A DNA stretch of 64,000 nt. It comes from Mycobacterium sp. Marseille-P9652 (GTDB lineage Bacteria; Actinomycetota; Actinomycetes; Mycobacteriales; Mycobacteriaceae). The notes beneath the pieces are model-generated. The model was not told the DNA's origin, made no database searches, and saw only the letters and a list, made by a program, of their open reading frames with translations. Every line of letters begins with the position of its first letter. Position 1 is the first letter of the stretch. The stretch is from positions 102,580-166,579 of the forward strand of contig NZ_CACRUY010000004.1 in assembly GCF_902652685.1 (NCBI RefSeq), given 5' to 3'. A program made the position numbers and the translations under genes. Shown here piece after piece: positions 52,333 to 63,098 of this stretch.

Positions 52333-54513
52333 TCAGCGCTCGACCGGATCCTTGCCCGCGGCGGCGGCCTCGGACGCCGCCGCCAGCACCAGCTCGAGCT
52401 GCGCGAGGTTGGCGGCGACCGCGACGAGCGGCTGAGCCACCTCCACCTCGTCCACCTGGGCGCACGCCTCTGCCCGCAAAGCGCGCACGAACTCTCCGGC
52501 CATCGGCCGGCCCGGGCCGTCGCCGGCCCCGGTGAGGTGCGTCGTGACGAACTCCAGGTGGCGCTCCAGGACGGCGCGGGTGGCCGGGCACGCGTCGGCC
52601 TCCGGGCGCCTCTTGAGGTCGGCGATCACGTCGGCCGTCAAGCGCACCCAGGTGGCGCGGTTGGCCGCCAGCACCACCGGGGTCCGCGAGTTGGCCCCGT
52701 TGCCGGTCTCGGAAAGGTACTGGCGCACCGCGTCGTCCACCCGTCGGCTGCCCACGACGGCGTCATGACTCAGGGCCTCGAGGTCCGCCTCGTCCTTCCC
52801 GGACGGCCCTCGGGTGACCCGCAGGACGGCCGCCCGAAGGTAGCGGACGTTGACCGCGAGCGCGGCGTCGATCAGGGCGGCCACCGCCGCCGTCGCGCCC
52901 CGCGGCCACAGCAGCAGCGAGACCCCCAGGCCCACCGCCGCGCCGACCGCGATGTCCTCGATGCGCAGCAGACCGACGCGCCACCCCGTGGGCAGGGTGA
53001 GGCTGAGGATGGTCAGCAGGTTCACCGTGCCGATGGCCTGCGCGGTGGCGAACGAGACGAACCGCGGCAGGTACGTCGACGTGAACACCGTGACGGGCAC
53101 CAGCAGCCACTGGACGAGGGGCGTCACGCCGACGGCCGCCACTAGCAAGCCGCCGAGGACGATGCCGACGGTGGTGCCCGTCACCGCCTGCACCACCCTC
53201 GTCCTGGTGGCCAGGGCGCTGCTGCTGAGCACCAGCATGGTGCCCACCACCACCCAGAAGCCGCGGTCGAAGAGGTGCAGGTGCGTGAGGGCGACGGCCA
53301 GCGCCAGCCCGACGCCCATGCGGAGCCCGTTGCGCGACGCCACGGAACGCGCGGTGAGGAACGCACTGACGATGGTCGTGCCGGCGACCGTCTCCGGCGT
53401 CAGCCGGTCGGCGAACCCGGTTGGCCGCAGCCCTACCCCCAGGGCCCGCGCCCAGACCGGTCTGGCGTCGGCGGCCGCCGCGGCGGCGACGATCCGGCCG
53501 GTCAGGGTGACCGTCGACTGGATCACCCGGCATTCCAGCAACCGCCGGCCGATCGCCACCGCCGCCGCGTCGTCCGGCGCCTCGAGGATCAGCCGGACGT
53601 TCTCGCGGTAGGCCTCGCGCGCCGACGACCGCAGGACGGGAAGCGCCCGGTCGAGCGCGTCGCGTCCGGCGAGGCAGCGCGGTCCCTGGGGGGCGGCCAG
53701 CGACGCGTCGAGCACCCCGGTGCACAGGCGCAGGACGTCGACCGCGTGGCTTCTGACGGCGCCCAGCGTCGCGCCGGCGTGTTCGCCGACGAGGTCGCCG
53801 GCCAGTTCGAGAAAGTCGACGAGGCGGACCAGTGCGCGGCTGCCGGCGCTCAGGCCGACGGGCCGGTAGCTGGCGGCCAGGAAGTTCGCCCGCAGCGAGT
53901 CCATTGCCTCGGTGACCGCTGCGGCCGACCCGCTCCCCTCGATCCGGTCGGCCAGCGCCCCGCACACGCGGGCGGCCCGGCGCCGCAATTCGTCGTAATG
54001 CCGCGGGGGCAGCAGGTAAAGCGCCGCGGGCACGCACATCACCAGGGCGATCAGCCAACCGAGCAGCCGCTCGCCGATCGGCCCAACCGGCGTGCAGACC
54101 GGCCAGACGTAGAACAACAACGTGGCGCGCAGACCGGCCGACATCGTCGCGCTGAGCATCCCCGCGAGGGTGACCGCGACGCCCAGCGCGAGCATCAGCA
54201 CGACCGACAGCCAGACGTACGGAGCCACCAGGGTGCCGAGGGCGATCAGGGCGAAGCCGTTCGCGGCGAGGCCGAGGTATGCCACCGCCCGCTGCTGCCG
54301 GTTGCCGGGAAAGTCGGTCACGACCAGCAGCCAGAACGCGCCGAGCAACGCGTAGAGCGGCACCACCTTGCCGCCCACGACCAAGAAGGCCAACCCGGTC
54401 GTCAGTGGCACCATGACCGCCGCGCGGACGGCGCGCCGCAGCGCGTCGCGCTCAGGGTCCTTGGTGCGCAGCACCTGCAGCGTGTGCCGGATCGACGGGA
54501 TCCGGATCGGCAT
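52333..54513 (-). CDS. FUSC-family membrane protein (aromatic acid exporter-like)
   Basis: The 726-aa protein has two blocks of about six transmembrane helices (about 25-170 and 390-550) separated and followed by soluble helical regions, the FUSC/YccS plan. Family members export hydroxylated aromatic acids or similar compounds; the substrate is unknown. It converges on selB with only 6 bp between and no strong terminator. Confidence 0.82.
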   Translation of the reverse strand: MPIRIPSIRHTLQVLRTKDPERDALRRAVRAAVMVPLTTGLAFLVVGGKVVPLYALLGAFWLLVVTDFPGNRQQRAVAYLGLAANGFALIALGTLVAPYVWLSVVLMLALGVAVTLAGMLSATMSAGLRATLLFYVWPVCTPVGPIGERLLGWLIALVMCVPAALYLLPPRHYDELRRRAARVCGALADRIEGSGSAAAVTEAMDSLRANFLAASYRPVGLSAGSRALVRLVDFLELAGDLVGEHAGATLGAVRSHAVDVLRLCTGVLDASLAAPQGPRCLAGRDALDRALPVLRSSAREAYRENVRLILEAPDDAAAVAIGRRLLECRVIQSTVTLTGRIVAAAAAADARPVWARALGVGLRPTGFADRLTPETVAGTTIVSAFLTARSVASRNGLRMGVGLALAVALTHLHLFDRGFWVVVGTMLVLSSSALATRTRVVQAVTGTTVGIVLGGLLVAAVGVTPLVQWLLVPVTVFTSTYLPRFVSFATAQAIGTVNLLTILSLTLPTGWRVGLLRIEDIAVGAAVGLGVSLLLWPRGATAAVAALIDAALAVNVRYLRAAVLRVTRGPSGKDEADLEALSHDAVVGSRRVDDAVRQYLSETGNGANSRTPVVLAANRATWVRLTADVIADLKRRPEADACPATRAVLERHLEFVTTHLTGAGDGPGRPMAGEFVRALRAEACAQVDEVEVAQPLVAVAANLAQLELVLAAASEAAAAGKDPVER

Positions 54514-54587
54514 GAATGGATGATAAAGCGGACGGGGATTACGGGCGTGCGGCGCCGGTCGGCGGCTATCCGGCTCTCACGGTGCGC

Positions 54588-55052
54588 TCAGAGGCGCTCT
54601 TTGACCGCCGCCGACAGGCGTGCGCCGTCGGCCTTCCCGGCCGCGATCGCCGTCGCCGCTTTCATCACCATGCCCATCTGCTTCATCGTGGGGCGCTCGC
54701 CGATCTCCTCGGCCACCTGGGCGATGGCGGTGTCGGCGACGTCGGCGAGCTCGGCCTCGTTGAGCGGCGTGGGCAGGTATTCGTCGATGATGCGCGCCTC
54801 GGCGTGCTCGTTGGCCGCGAGCTCGCCGCGACCGTTTTGGGTGTAGATCTCGGCCGCCTCGCCGCGCTTGCGGGATTCGCGCGCCAGCAACTTGATGACA
54901 TCGTCATCGGAGAGCTCCCTGGCCTCCTTACCCGAGACCTCCTCCGTCTGGATCGCGGCCAGGAGCATGCGCAGCGTCGCCGTGCGCAGCTTGTCCTGAC
55001 TCTTCATCGCCTGGGTCAGGTCCGCCCGCAGCCGTGCTTTGAGTTCCGCCAT
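54588..55052 (-). CDS. GatB/YqeY domain protein (Rv3688c-like)
   Basis: The 154-aa protein is the full-length YqeY family (LKARLRADLTQAMKSQDKLRTATLRML at the start). YqeY resembles the tail domain of GatB, suggesting tRNA or amidotransferase binding, but its role is unproven. It restores synteny with M. tuberculosis after the accessory block. Confidence 0.9.
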   Translation of the reverse strand: MAELKARLRADLTQAMKSQDKLRTATLRMLLAAIQTEEVSGKEARELSDDDVIKLLARESRKRGEAAEIYTQNGRGELAANEHAEARIIDEYLPTPLNEAELADVADTAIAQVAEEIGERPTMKQMGMVMKAATAIAAGKADGARLSAAVKERL

Positions 55053-55186
55053 GGCTGCGACGGTACCGCGCCACCCGGCGGTCGAGGTCGGTCAAGATTG
55101 AGAAATGCCCGGACCGCCGACAGGATGTACCCCATGACGAACGACGGGCCCACCCCCGGCGACACGACGACGGGGCGCGGACGGCG

Positions 55187-56467
55187 GTGAGCACCCCTCC
55201 GCCCGGCTATCCGGTTGGCCCGCCACCGGCTTACGGCCCCCCGCCTGCATACGGTCCACCGGCGTACGGTCCCCCGCCTGCGTATGAGCCGCCGCCAGGT
55301 TATGGCACCCCGCCGAGTTACGGTCCCCCGACCGGCTACGGTCCGCCGCCCGGTTACGGTCCCCCGCCCGGTTACGGCCCGCCGCCCGGTTACGGGCCCT
55401 CGCCCGGGTATGGACCGCCACCCGGCTACGGCCCGCCGACGGGCTACGGCGCGGCGCCCGGTCCCTACGGCGCGCCGACACCTGGTCCCTACGGCCAGGC
55501 GGTCAAACCCGGCATCATCCCGCTGCGGCCCCTCACCCTGAGCGAAATCTTCAACGGCGCAGTCGGTTACGTCCGGAGCAACCCGAAGGCGACGCTCGGG
55601 CTCACCACCATCGTGGTGGTCATCATCCACCTCGTCACGTTGATCGCCACCATGAGCCCGCTGGCCGCCTACGGCCGGTTCGGCGCGCAACGCGCCGACG
55701 AGATGTCCGCCGGCGTCGTGGGGGCCTGGCTAGCCTCGATGGGCGGCGGCATCCTGGTCAGCTGGCTGGGCGGCATGCTGCTGTCCGGCATGCTGACGGT
55801 GATCGTCGGCCGGGCCGTGTTCGGGTCGACGATCACGATGGGCGAAACCTGGGCCAAGATCCGCGGGCGGATCCTGCCCCTGTTGGGCCTCGCGTTGATC
55901 GAGGCCGCCGTGGTGGCCGCACTCGTCGGCGTCATGGTGGTGATCATCGCGGTGCTGGCGGCCGTCGGCAACGGCGCGGCCGCGGTGATCGTGGGCCTGC
56001 CGATGGCGCTCGTCGTGGGCGCGCTGCTGGTGTACCTCTACACCGTCGTGCTGTTCGCGCCGGTGCTCATCGTGCTTGAGCGGCTGCCCGTCGTCGACGC
56101 GATCACGCGGTCGTTCACGCTGGTGCGCAACGGCTTCTGGCGCGTGTTGGGGATCAGGGTGCTGGCTGCCCTGGTGGCCTCCGTCGTCGCCGGCGCCGTC
56201 GGCGCGCCATTCAACATCGTCGGCCAGGTGATCCTGGCCGGGGAGACCTCGACCGGGATCGTCCTGGTCAGCACCGCGATAGCATCGATCGGATCCGCGA
56301 TCGGGCAGATCATCACCGCCCCCTTCACCGCCGGAGTCGTCGTCCTGCTCTACACCGACCGCCGCATGCGCGCCGAGGCCTTCGACCTGGTGCTGCAGAC
56401 CGGCGCGGCCGGCGGCCCCTACGCGGGCGCCTCGACGGACCACCTCTGGCTAACCCGGCCCGCCTGA
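55187..56467 (+). CDS. Pro/Gly/Tyr-rich membrane protein (Rv3689-like)
   Basis: The 426-aa protein starts at GTG 55187. Residues 1-105 are a cytoplasmic-looking tail made of PPAYGPP- and GYGPPP-type tandem repeats; then about six transmembrane helices follow in the pattern of the glycerophosphoryl diester phosphodiesterase membrane domain / DUF7544 type. It is the first gene of the operon that continues with DUF4129, DUF4350, MoxR and DUF58 proteins. The molecular role is unknown. Confidence 0.84.
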   Translation: MSTPPPGYPVGPPPAYGPPPAYGPPAYGPPPAYEPPPGYGTPPSYGPPTGYGPPPGYGPPPGYGPPPGYGPSPGYGPPPGYGPPTGYGAAPGPYGAPTPGPYGQAVKPGIIPLRPLTLSEIFNGAVGYVRSNPKATLGLTTIVVVIIHLVTLIATMSPLAAYGRFGAQRADEMSAGVVGAWLASMGGGILVSWLGGMLLSGMLTVIVGRAVFGSTITMGETWAKIRGRILPLLGLALIEAAVVAALVGVMVVIIAVLAAVGNGAAAVIVGLPMALVVGALLVYLYTVVLFAPVLIVLERLPVVDAITRSFTLVRNGFWRVLGIRVLAALVASVVAGAVGAPFNIVGQVILAGETSTGIVLVSTAIASIGSAIGQIITAPFTAGVVVLLYTDRRMRAEAFDLVLQTGAAGGPYAGASTDHLWLTRPA

Positions 56468-56475
56468 GGACGACC

Positions 56476-57129
56476 GTGCCTTCCATCGACATCGATCGAG
56501 ATGCCGCGCACCAGGCCGCGCAGACCGAACTCGGCAAGCCCATCTACGGGAAATCCTCCGCCGGGCAGCAATTCGTCGATTGGCTCAACGAAGCGATCTA
56601 CCGTCTGCTGCAGAACATCTCCACGATGCCGGGCGGCTGGCTCACCAGCACGGTGCTCCTGATCCTCCTCGCGATCGCCGTCGCGGCCGCTATTCACATC
56701 GCGCGTCGCACCCTGCGGACCAACCGCGGGGGCGACTACGAACTGTTCGGGGCCGCCCAGCTCACCGCGGCCCAGCACCGTGCCACGGCGGAAGCCTATG
56801 CCGCGGAGGGTAATTGGGCCGCCGCAATCCGCCACCGGCTGCGCGCCGTCGCCCGGCAACTCGAGGAAACCGGCGTATTGGAGCCCGCCCCCGGCCGCAC
56901 CGCCAACGAGCTGGCCCGCGACGCCGGCGCCGCGCTGCCGCACCTGAGCAGCGAATTAACCTCAGCGGCAACGGCTTTCAATGACGTCACGTACGGCGAG
57001 CAGCCCGGCACACCCGCCGCCTACCAGACGGTGGCCGAGCTCGACGACCACCTGCGGTACCGGTCGCCGGGCCTCGCGCCCGCGCCCGGGCCCGCCGGCG
57101 CCGGCCAGCCCTGGGCGCAGGTGCGCTGA
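56476..57129 (+). CDS. DUF4129 protein (Rv3690-like)
   Basis: The 217-aa protein starts at GTG 56476, has one transmembrane helix (about 56-78) and a C-terminal DUF4129 domain (AAEGNWAAAIRHRLRAVARQLEE...GRTANELARDA). DUF4129 often accompanies MoxR/DUF58 systems and transglutaminase-like proteins. Shares one base with the next gene's ATG. Confidence 0.84.
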   Translation: MPSIDIDRDAAHQAAQTELGKPIYGKSSAGQQFVDWLNEAIYRLLQNISTMPGGWLTSTVLLILLAIAVAAAIHIARRTLRTNRGGDYELFGAAQLTAAQHRATAEAYAAEGNWAAAIRHRLRAVARQLEETGVLEPAPGRTANELARDAGAALPHLSSELTSAATAFNDVTYGEQPGTPAAYQTVAELDDHLRYRSPGLAPAPGPAGAGQPWAQVR

Positions 57130-58249
57130 TGACGACGATCTCGGGGATCGCGGCCCGCCGTCGCTCATGGCGCTGGGTCGTCGTGACGCTCACCGTCCTC
57201 GCCATTCTGGCGGGCATCGACGCCTACCTGACCGCCCCCCGCCCGGGCGCGCGGATGGACCCCGCATCGACAGGTCCCGACGGCGCCCACGCGCTGGTGG
57301 CGCTGCTGCGCGACGGGGGCGTCGACGTCGTCGTGGCCGATGGCATCGCCGACGTCGAGCAGGCGGCGCGTCCCGACACGCTGGTCCTCGTGGCCCAGAG
57401 TCAGTACCTCACCGACGCCGCCGTGGAGCGCCTCGCACGGGTCCCCGGTGACCTCTTGCTGGCCGAACCCACCGCGCGGACCCGCGAGGCGCTGATGCCC
57501 GGCTTCCGGATGTCGGGCACCGACGCGTTCGACAGCAAGCCCGATTGCTCGCTGCGCGAGGCCGACCGGGCCGGACCGGTCCGTTTCGGGCCCAGCGACA
57601 CCTACAAGGCGCCGAAGGGCCAGACAGTCACGAGCTGTTACGGCGGGGCGCTGGTTCGCTTCCGGGACCACGGGCGGACGGTCACCGCGGTCGGCAGCAG
57701 TGACTTCATGACGAACGGCAGCCTGCTGCAGGCCGGCAACGCCGCCCTGGCGATGAACCTGGCCGGCGACCGGCCGCGGCTCGTCTGGTACGCGCCCCAC
57801 CGCGTCGAGGGCGGGTCGTCGTCCTCGACGTCGCTGCTCGACCTGGTCCCCGACAACGTGACCTGGATCGTCATCCAGCTCGCGCTCGCCGTGCTCCTGG
57901 TGGCGCTGTGGCAGGGCCGCCGGCTCGGCCCGCTGGTGGCCGAGGAGCTGCCCGTCGTCGTGCGGGCGTCGGAGACCGTCGAGGGCCGCGGCCGCCTCTA
58001 CCGCTCCCGCCGGGCGCGCGACCGCGCCGCGGCGGCGCTGCGGACCGCCACCCTGCACCGGCTCCTGCCGCGGCTCGGCCTGGGACCGGACGCGCCGCCG
58101 CCCGCGGTCGTGACCACCGTGGCCCGGCGGTGCGGCGCCGACGCGGGATTCGTCTCCTACCACCTGTTCGGGCTGCCCCCGGCCACCGATCACGACCTGC
58201 TACAACTGGCCCGTGCGCTCGACGACATCGAAAGGCAGGTCACCCACAC

Positions 58250-58253
<4 letters not shown>
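57129..58253 (+). CDS. DUF4350 membrane protein (Rv3691-like)
   Basis: The 374-aa protein has an N-terminal transmembrane helix (about 17-35), an extracytoplasmic DUF4350 domain (SGPDGAHALVALLRDGGVDV-like GATase fold pattern) and a second helix near 245-262, then a cytoplasmic tail. Third gene of the MoxR operon; its stop overlaps the moxR GTG (GTGA). Confidence 0.84.
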
Positions 58254-59257
<1,004 letters not shown>

Positions 59258-60580
59258 ATGATCCTGACGGGACGCACGGGCCTGGTCGCGCTGCTGTGCG
59301 TCCTGCCGATCGCGTTGTCACCCTCTCCCCCAGAGACTTTCGTCGCGCTGCTGGTGGCGTTGGTGATCGCCGTGTGCGTCGACATCGCGCTGGCGGCCAG
59401 CCCGCGCCGCCTGCGCTACACCCGCGACCCCGATCGCTCGGCCCGGCTCACGCAACCGGTGGAGGTGGGCCTTTTCGTCCACAATGACGGGCCGCGCCGA
59501 TTCCGTGGTCAGGTCCGCGACGCCTGGCCCCCGAGCGCTCGCGCGGAGCCGCGCAGCCACCCCGTCTCCATCGCCGGCGGCCAGCAGCAACGGGTGGTCA
59601 CACAGCTGCGCCCGGTGCGCCGGGGCGACCAGCGGGCGGCCGCGGTCACCGCCCGCTCGATCGGCCCGCTCGGGCTGGCGGGACGCCAGGGCTCCCAGCG
59701 GGTGCCCGGCCAGGTGCGGGTGCTGCCGCCGTTCCTGTCGCGCAAGCACCTCCCGTCGCGGCTGGCGAAGCTGCGGGAGATCGACGGGCTGTTGCCGACG
59801 CTGATCCGCGGGCAGGGCACCGAATTCGACTCGCTGCGCGAATATGTCGTGGGTGACGACGTGCGCTCCATCGACTGGCGCGCCACCGCGCGGCGCGCCG
59901 ACGTCGTGGTGCGCACCTGGCGGCCCGAACGCGACCGCCGCGTCGTGATCGTGCTCGACACCGGGCGCACGGCCGCGGGCCGGGTCGGCGTCGACCCGAC
60001 GGCGACGGACCCCGCCGGGTGGCCCCGGCTCGACTGGTCGATGGACGCCGCCCTGCTGCTGGCGGCGCTCGCGTCGCGCGCCGGCGACCACGTTGACTTC
60101 CTCGCCCACGACCGCGTCAGCCGGGCCGCCGTCTTCGGGGCGTCGCGCACCGAGTTGCTCGCGCAGCTCGTGGATGCGATGGCCCCGCTACAGCCGACGC
60201 TGATCGAACCCGATTGGCGGGCAACGGTTTCGACGATCTTGCGGCGAACCCGCCGGCGGTCGCTGGTGGTGCTGCTGACCGATCTCAACGCCACCGCGCT
60301 CGACGAGGGACTGCTGCCGGTCCTGCCGCAGTTGTCCGCCCGCCACCACCTGCTCGTCGCGGCGGTCGCCGACCCCCGCGTCGACGACATGGCGGCCGGA
60401 CGGTCGGACCCGGCCGCCGTGTACGACGCGGCCGCCGCCGAGCGGTCCCGCAACGACCGCGCGGCGATCGCGACCCGACTGCGCCGCGCCGGGGTCGAGG
60501 TCGTCGACGCGCCGCCGAGCGAGATCGCCCCGGCGCTGGCCGACAGTTATCTGGCGATGAAAGCGACCGGGCGGCTGTGA
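59258..60580 (+). CDS. DUF58 domain protein (Rv3693-like)
   Basis: The 440-aa protein begins with two transmembrane helices, then a soluble domain with EFDSLREYVVGDDVRSIDWR, the DUF58 signature, and a VWA-like C-terminal half (VVIVLDTGR). It starts immediately after the moxR stop. DUF58 proteins are partners of MoxR ATPases, here presumably at the membrane. Confidence 0.88.
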   Translation: MILTGRTGLVALLCVLPIALSPSPPETFVALLVALVIAVCVDIALAASPRRLRYTRDPDRSARLTQPVEVGLFVHNDGPRRFRGQVRDAWPPSARAEPRSHPVSIAGGQQQRVVTQLRPVRRGDQRAAAVTARSIGPLGLAGRQGSQRVPGQVRVLPPFLSRKHLPSRLAKLREIDGLLPTLIRGQGTEFDSLREYVVGDDVRSIDWRATARRADVVVRTWRPERDRRVVIVLDTGRTAAGRVGVDPTATDPAGWPRLDWSMDAALLLAALASRAGDHVDFLAHDRVSRAAVFGASRTELLAQLVDAMAPLQPTLIEPDWRATVSTILRRTRRRSLVVLLTDLNATALDEGLLPVLPQLSARHHLLVAAVADPRVDDMAAGRSDPAAVYDAAAAERSRNDRAAIATRLRRAGVEVVDAPPSEIAPALADSYLAMKATGRL

Positions 60581-60587
60581 GATTGCG

Positions 60588-61580
60588 CTAAAGCGTCGGC
60601 ACCACGTCGGGCGCGTCCTCCATGTCGCCCGTCTCGCCCGCCCTGACCGCGCGCCGCCCGAAGTACACCACGTACGCCAGGAATGCCGCCTCGGCGACGA
60701 CGCCGATCCCGACGCGGACGAACGTGGGCAACGGCGACGGCGTCACCAACGCCTCGATCAGGCCGGAGACCAGCAGCACCGCCACCAGCCCGACCGCGAC
60801 CGACACGACGGCCCGGCCCTGCTCGGCGAGCACCTGCCCACGAGGCCGGTCGCCGGGGGCGACCACCGACCACCCGAGCCGCATTCCCGTTGCGCCGGCG
60901 AGGAATACCGCCGTGAGCTCCAGCAATCCGTGGGGGAGCAGCAGTCCCAGCAGCAGGCCGCCCTTGCCGGCATGGAACATCAGCCCGGCGATCAGCCCCA
61001 GGTTGGCGGCGTTCTGGAACAGCACCACGGGTATCGGGATTCCGAGCACCACGGACAGGGCGATGCACTGCGCGGACACCCAGGAGTTGTTCACCCAGAT
61101 CTGCAGCGCGAAGGCGGCCGCGGGGTGGTCGCTGTAGTACGAGGCGACGTCGTGGTTCACCAATTGGTCGATGTCGCTTGGCGTTCCGATCGCCGACTGC
61201 ACCTCAGGGTTGCCGGCGACCCACGCCGCGATGACCACCACGACGGCGAAGAAGGTCGCCGCCGTGCCCAGCCACCACCGCCACGTGCGGAAGGCAGTCA
61301 CGGGGAAGGACACCGTCCAAAACCGGACGAACGTGCGGGACAGCGGCGCGTGCGCGCCCGTCACGGCCGAGCGGGCGCGGGCCACCAGGCTCGACAGCCG
61401 GCCGATGAGGACGGAGTCCGATGACGCCGACCGCAGGATCGACAGGTGGGTGGACACCCGCTGGTAGAGCTCGACCAGCTCGTCGACCTCGGCCCCCGTC
61501 AGCGACCGCCTCTTGGCGATCAACTCCTCCAGCCGGTCCCACGTGCCACGATGGGTCAGCACGAATGCGTCGACGTCCAC
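60588..61580 (-). CDS. Stage II sporulation protein M-like membrane protein (Rv3694c-like)
   Basis: The 330-aa protein starts at GTG 61580 (DVDAFVLTHRGTWDRLEELI), matching the remembered Rv3694c N-terminus. After a soluble helical start come about five transmembrane helices with the SpoIIM-type HGLLELTAVFLAGA segment. It is convergent with the DUF58 gene and divergent from the RDD gene. Confidence 0.87.
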   Translation of the reverse strand: MDVDAFVLTHRGTWDRLEELIAKRRSLTGAEVDELVELYQRVSTHLSILRSASSDSVLIGRLSSLVARARSAVTGAHAPLSRTFVRFWTVSFPVTAFRTWRWWLGTAATFFAVVVVIAAWVAGNPEVQSAIGTPSDIDQLVNHDVASYYSDHPAAAFALQIWVNNSWVSAQCIALSVVLGIPIPVVLFQNAANLGLIAGLMFHAGKGGLLLGLLLPHGLLELTAVFLAGATGMRLGWSVVAPGDRPRGQVLAEQGRAVVSVAVGLVAVLLVSGLIEALVTPSPLPTFVRVGIGVVAEAAFLAYVVYFGRRAVRAGETGDMEDAPDVVPTL

Positions 61581-61612
61581 CCTGGGCAGCCTAATCGCCC
61601 GGGCAAACCCTG

Positions 61613-61618
61613 TACCGT
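61613..61618 (+). promoter_or_regulatory. Candidate leaderless -10 box (TACCGT) for the RDD gene
   Basis: TACCGT (TANNNT) ends 8 bp before ATG 61627 and no Shine-Dalgarno intervenes, so this is probably a leaderless start. Confidence 0.45.
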
Positions 61619-61626
61619 TCCCAGTT

Positions 61627-62526
61627 ATGTCGGAGGTGGTGACAGGCGACGCCGTGGTGCTCGACGTGCAGATCGCCCAGTTGCCGGTGCGGGCGGTCAG
61701 CGCGCTGATCGACATCACGGTCATCCTGGTCTGCTACATCCTCGGCCTGATGTTGTGGGCGGCCACCCTGACCCAATTCGACAGTGCTTTGAGCACCGCG
61801 GTGCTGCTCATCTTCACGGTGCTGGTGGTGCTCGGCTATCCGCTGATCATGGAAACCACCACGCGCGGGCGATCGGTCGGCAAGATCGCGCTGGGCCTTC
61901 GCGTCGTCTCCGACGACGGCGGGCCAGAACGCTTCCGGCAGGCGCTGTTTCGCGCGCTGGCAGCCGTGGTGGAGATCTGGATGCTGCTCGGCAGCCCTGC
62001 GGTCATCTGCAGTCTGCTGTCACCGAAGGCCAAGCGCATCGGGGACATCTTCGCGGGCACCGTCGTGGTCAGCGAACGCGGGCCACGGTTGGCGCAGCCC
62101 CCGATGATGCCGCCGTCGCTGGCGTGGTGGGCGGCGTCGCTGCAGCTGTCCGGGCTGGACTCCGGCCAGGCCGAAGTAGCGCGCCAATTCCTCTCGCGGG
62201 CACCGCAACTCGATCGTCAGCTGCGCTATCAGATGGCCAACCGCATTGCCGGGGACGTGGTGTCGCGCATCGCGCCGCCGCCGCCGCCCGGCGCTCCCCC
62301 CGAGATGGTGCTGGCCGCCGTCCTGGCCGAGCGGCACCGGCGCGAGCTTGCGCGGCTGAGGTCGGTTGCGCCCTCTCCGCCGGCTGCGGGAAACTGGCCC
62401 GCGCCGCCACCGGCCGGCGTCGCACCGTGGCCGCAGCAGCAGCCGGTGCCATGGCCGGAGCCGGGAACACAGGTCGCGCCCTGGCCGCAGGACGGGCCGC
62501 CCGGCGGATTCGCCCCGCCCCGCTGA
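61627..62526 (+). CDS. RDD-family membrane protein (Rv3695-like)
   Basis: The 299-aa protein has three transmembrane helices in the RDD domain (about 20-145; RAVSALID and TRGRSVGKIALGLRV are typical) and a Pro-rich cytoplasmic tail. RDD proteins are of mostly unknown function, some linked to ion transport. It is the last gene of the block shared with M. tuberculosis. Confidence 0.88.
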   Translation: MSEVVTGDAVVLDVQIAQLPVRAVSALIDITVILVCYILGLMLWAATLTQFDSALSTAVLLIFTVLVVLGYPLIMETTTRGRSVGKIALGLRVVSDDGGPERFRQALFRALAAVVEIWMLLGSPAVICSLLSPKAKRIGDIFAGTVVVSERGPRLAQPPMMPPSLAWWAASLQLSGLDSGQAEVARQFLSRAPQLDRQLRYQMANRIAGDVVSRIAPPPPPGAPPEMVLAAVLAERHRRELARLRSVAPSPPAAGNWPAPPPAGVAPWPQQQPVPWPEPGTQVAPWPQDGPPGGFAPPR

Positions 62527-62529
62527 CCG

Positions 62530-62919
62530 TCAGCTGGAGACGGCGGCCGCCATCCAGGCGACGTCCGCGACCAGCAGTGCCCAGCCGATCAGGGGCACCA
62601 CGATGCCGCTGCGTCGCTTGGCGGTGAAAAACGACACAAGCAGGACGACCGCGGCCACGATGGGCGCGCCGTAGAAGGCGACGCCGAAGTCGATGCCCCC
62701 GCTGCCCAGGTTGGGGCAGTTGCGGTCGCTGCAGCCGTCGGTGCTCATCACCGCTCCCAGCGCGAACAGCATCACGATGGCCGCGGCGGGAACGGTCGCG
62801 AGCGCCAACCCCCAGTTCACCCACGGCCACACGTTGCGGTCGCGAGCGCCGCCGTAGGCCGGTTCCGCCGCGCCTGGGGATCCGCTTCCGATGGCCAGGT
62901 TGGAGTTCTTTGCGTCCAT
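62530..62919 (-). CDS. Small membrane protein, unknown
   Basis: The 129-aa protein starts at MDAKNSN. Three hydrophobic segments are seen (about 39-57, 80-98, 106-124), with a pair of cysteines (DGCSDRNCPN) in the loop between the first two that could form a disulfide outside the membrane. I do not recognise the family. It is convergent with the RDD gene (3 bp apart). Confidence 0.62.
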   Translation of the reverse strand: MDAKNSNLAIGSGSPGAAEPAYGGARDRNVWPWVNWGLALATVPAAAIVMLFALGAVMSTDGCSDRNCPNLGSGGIDFGVAFYGAPIVAAVVLLVSFFTAKRRSGIVVPLIGWALLVADVAWMAAAVSS

Positions 62920-63021
62920 TGCACAGGTCCTACCCGGCACCTTGCCGATGCAAACCGGCGTGCGCCGTTCGGATCGGCCGAGAGCCGATGATCGACTCGT
63001 CGCCGATCTGCCCGTTGCATC

Positions 63022-63047
63022 GCGATAGATTTCGATATATCGTTAGC
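63022..63047. promoter_or_regulatory. Candidate PadR operator
   Basis: An AT-rich dyad in GC-rich DNA: a perfect palindrome CGATATATCG (63033-63042) preceded by a half site CGATA (63023-63027). It lies about 57 bp before the PadR gene start, a natural place for autoregulation. Binding is an inference. Confidence 0.45.
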
Positions 63048-63098
63048 GGCAGGCGCATCGATCCCCGAGCGTCGACCCACAAACATTGAGGACAGAAC

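Noticed and set aside
52318-52340. Terminator between selB and the FUSC gene
   Set aside because: The inverted repeat is only 5 bp (CTGAG/CTCAG), too short to call in GC-rich DNA.
55187-55500. CRISPR or DNA repeat array
   Set aside because: The periodicity comes from coding repeats rich in Gly-Tyr-Gly-Pro-Pro in frame with the Rv3689-like protein; there are no constant-length spacers.
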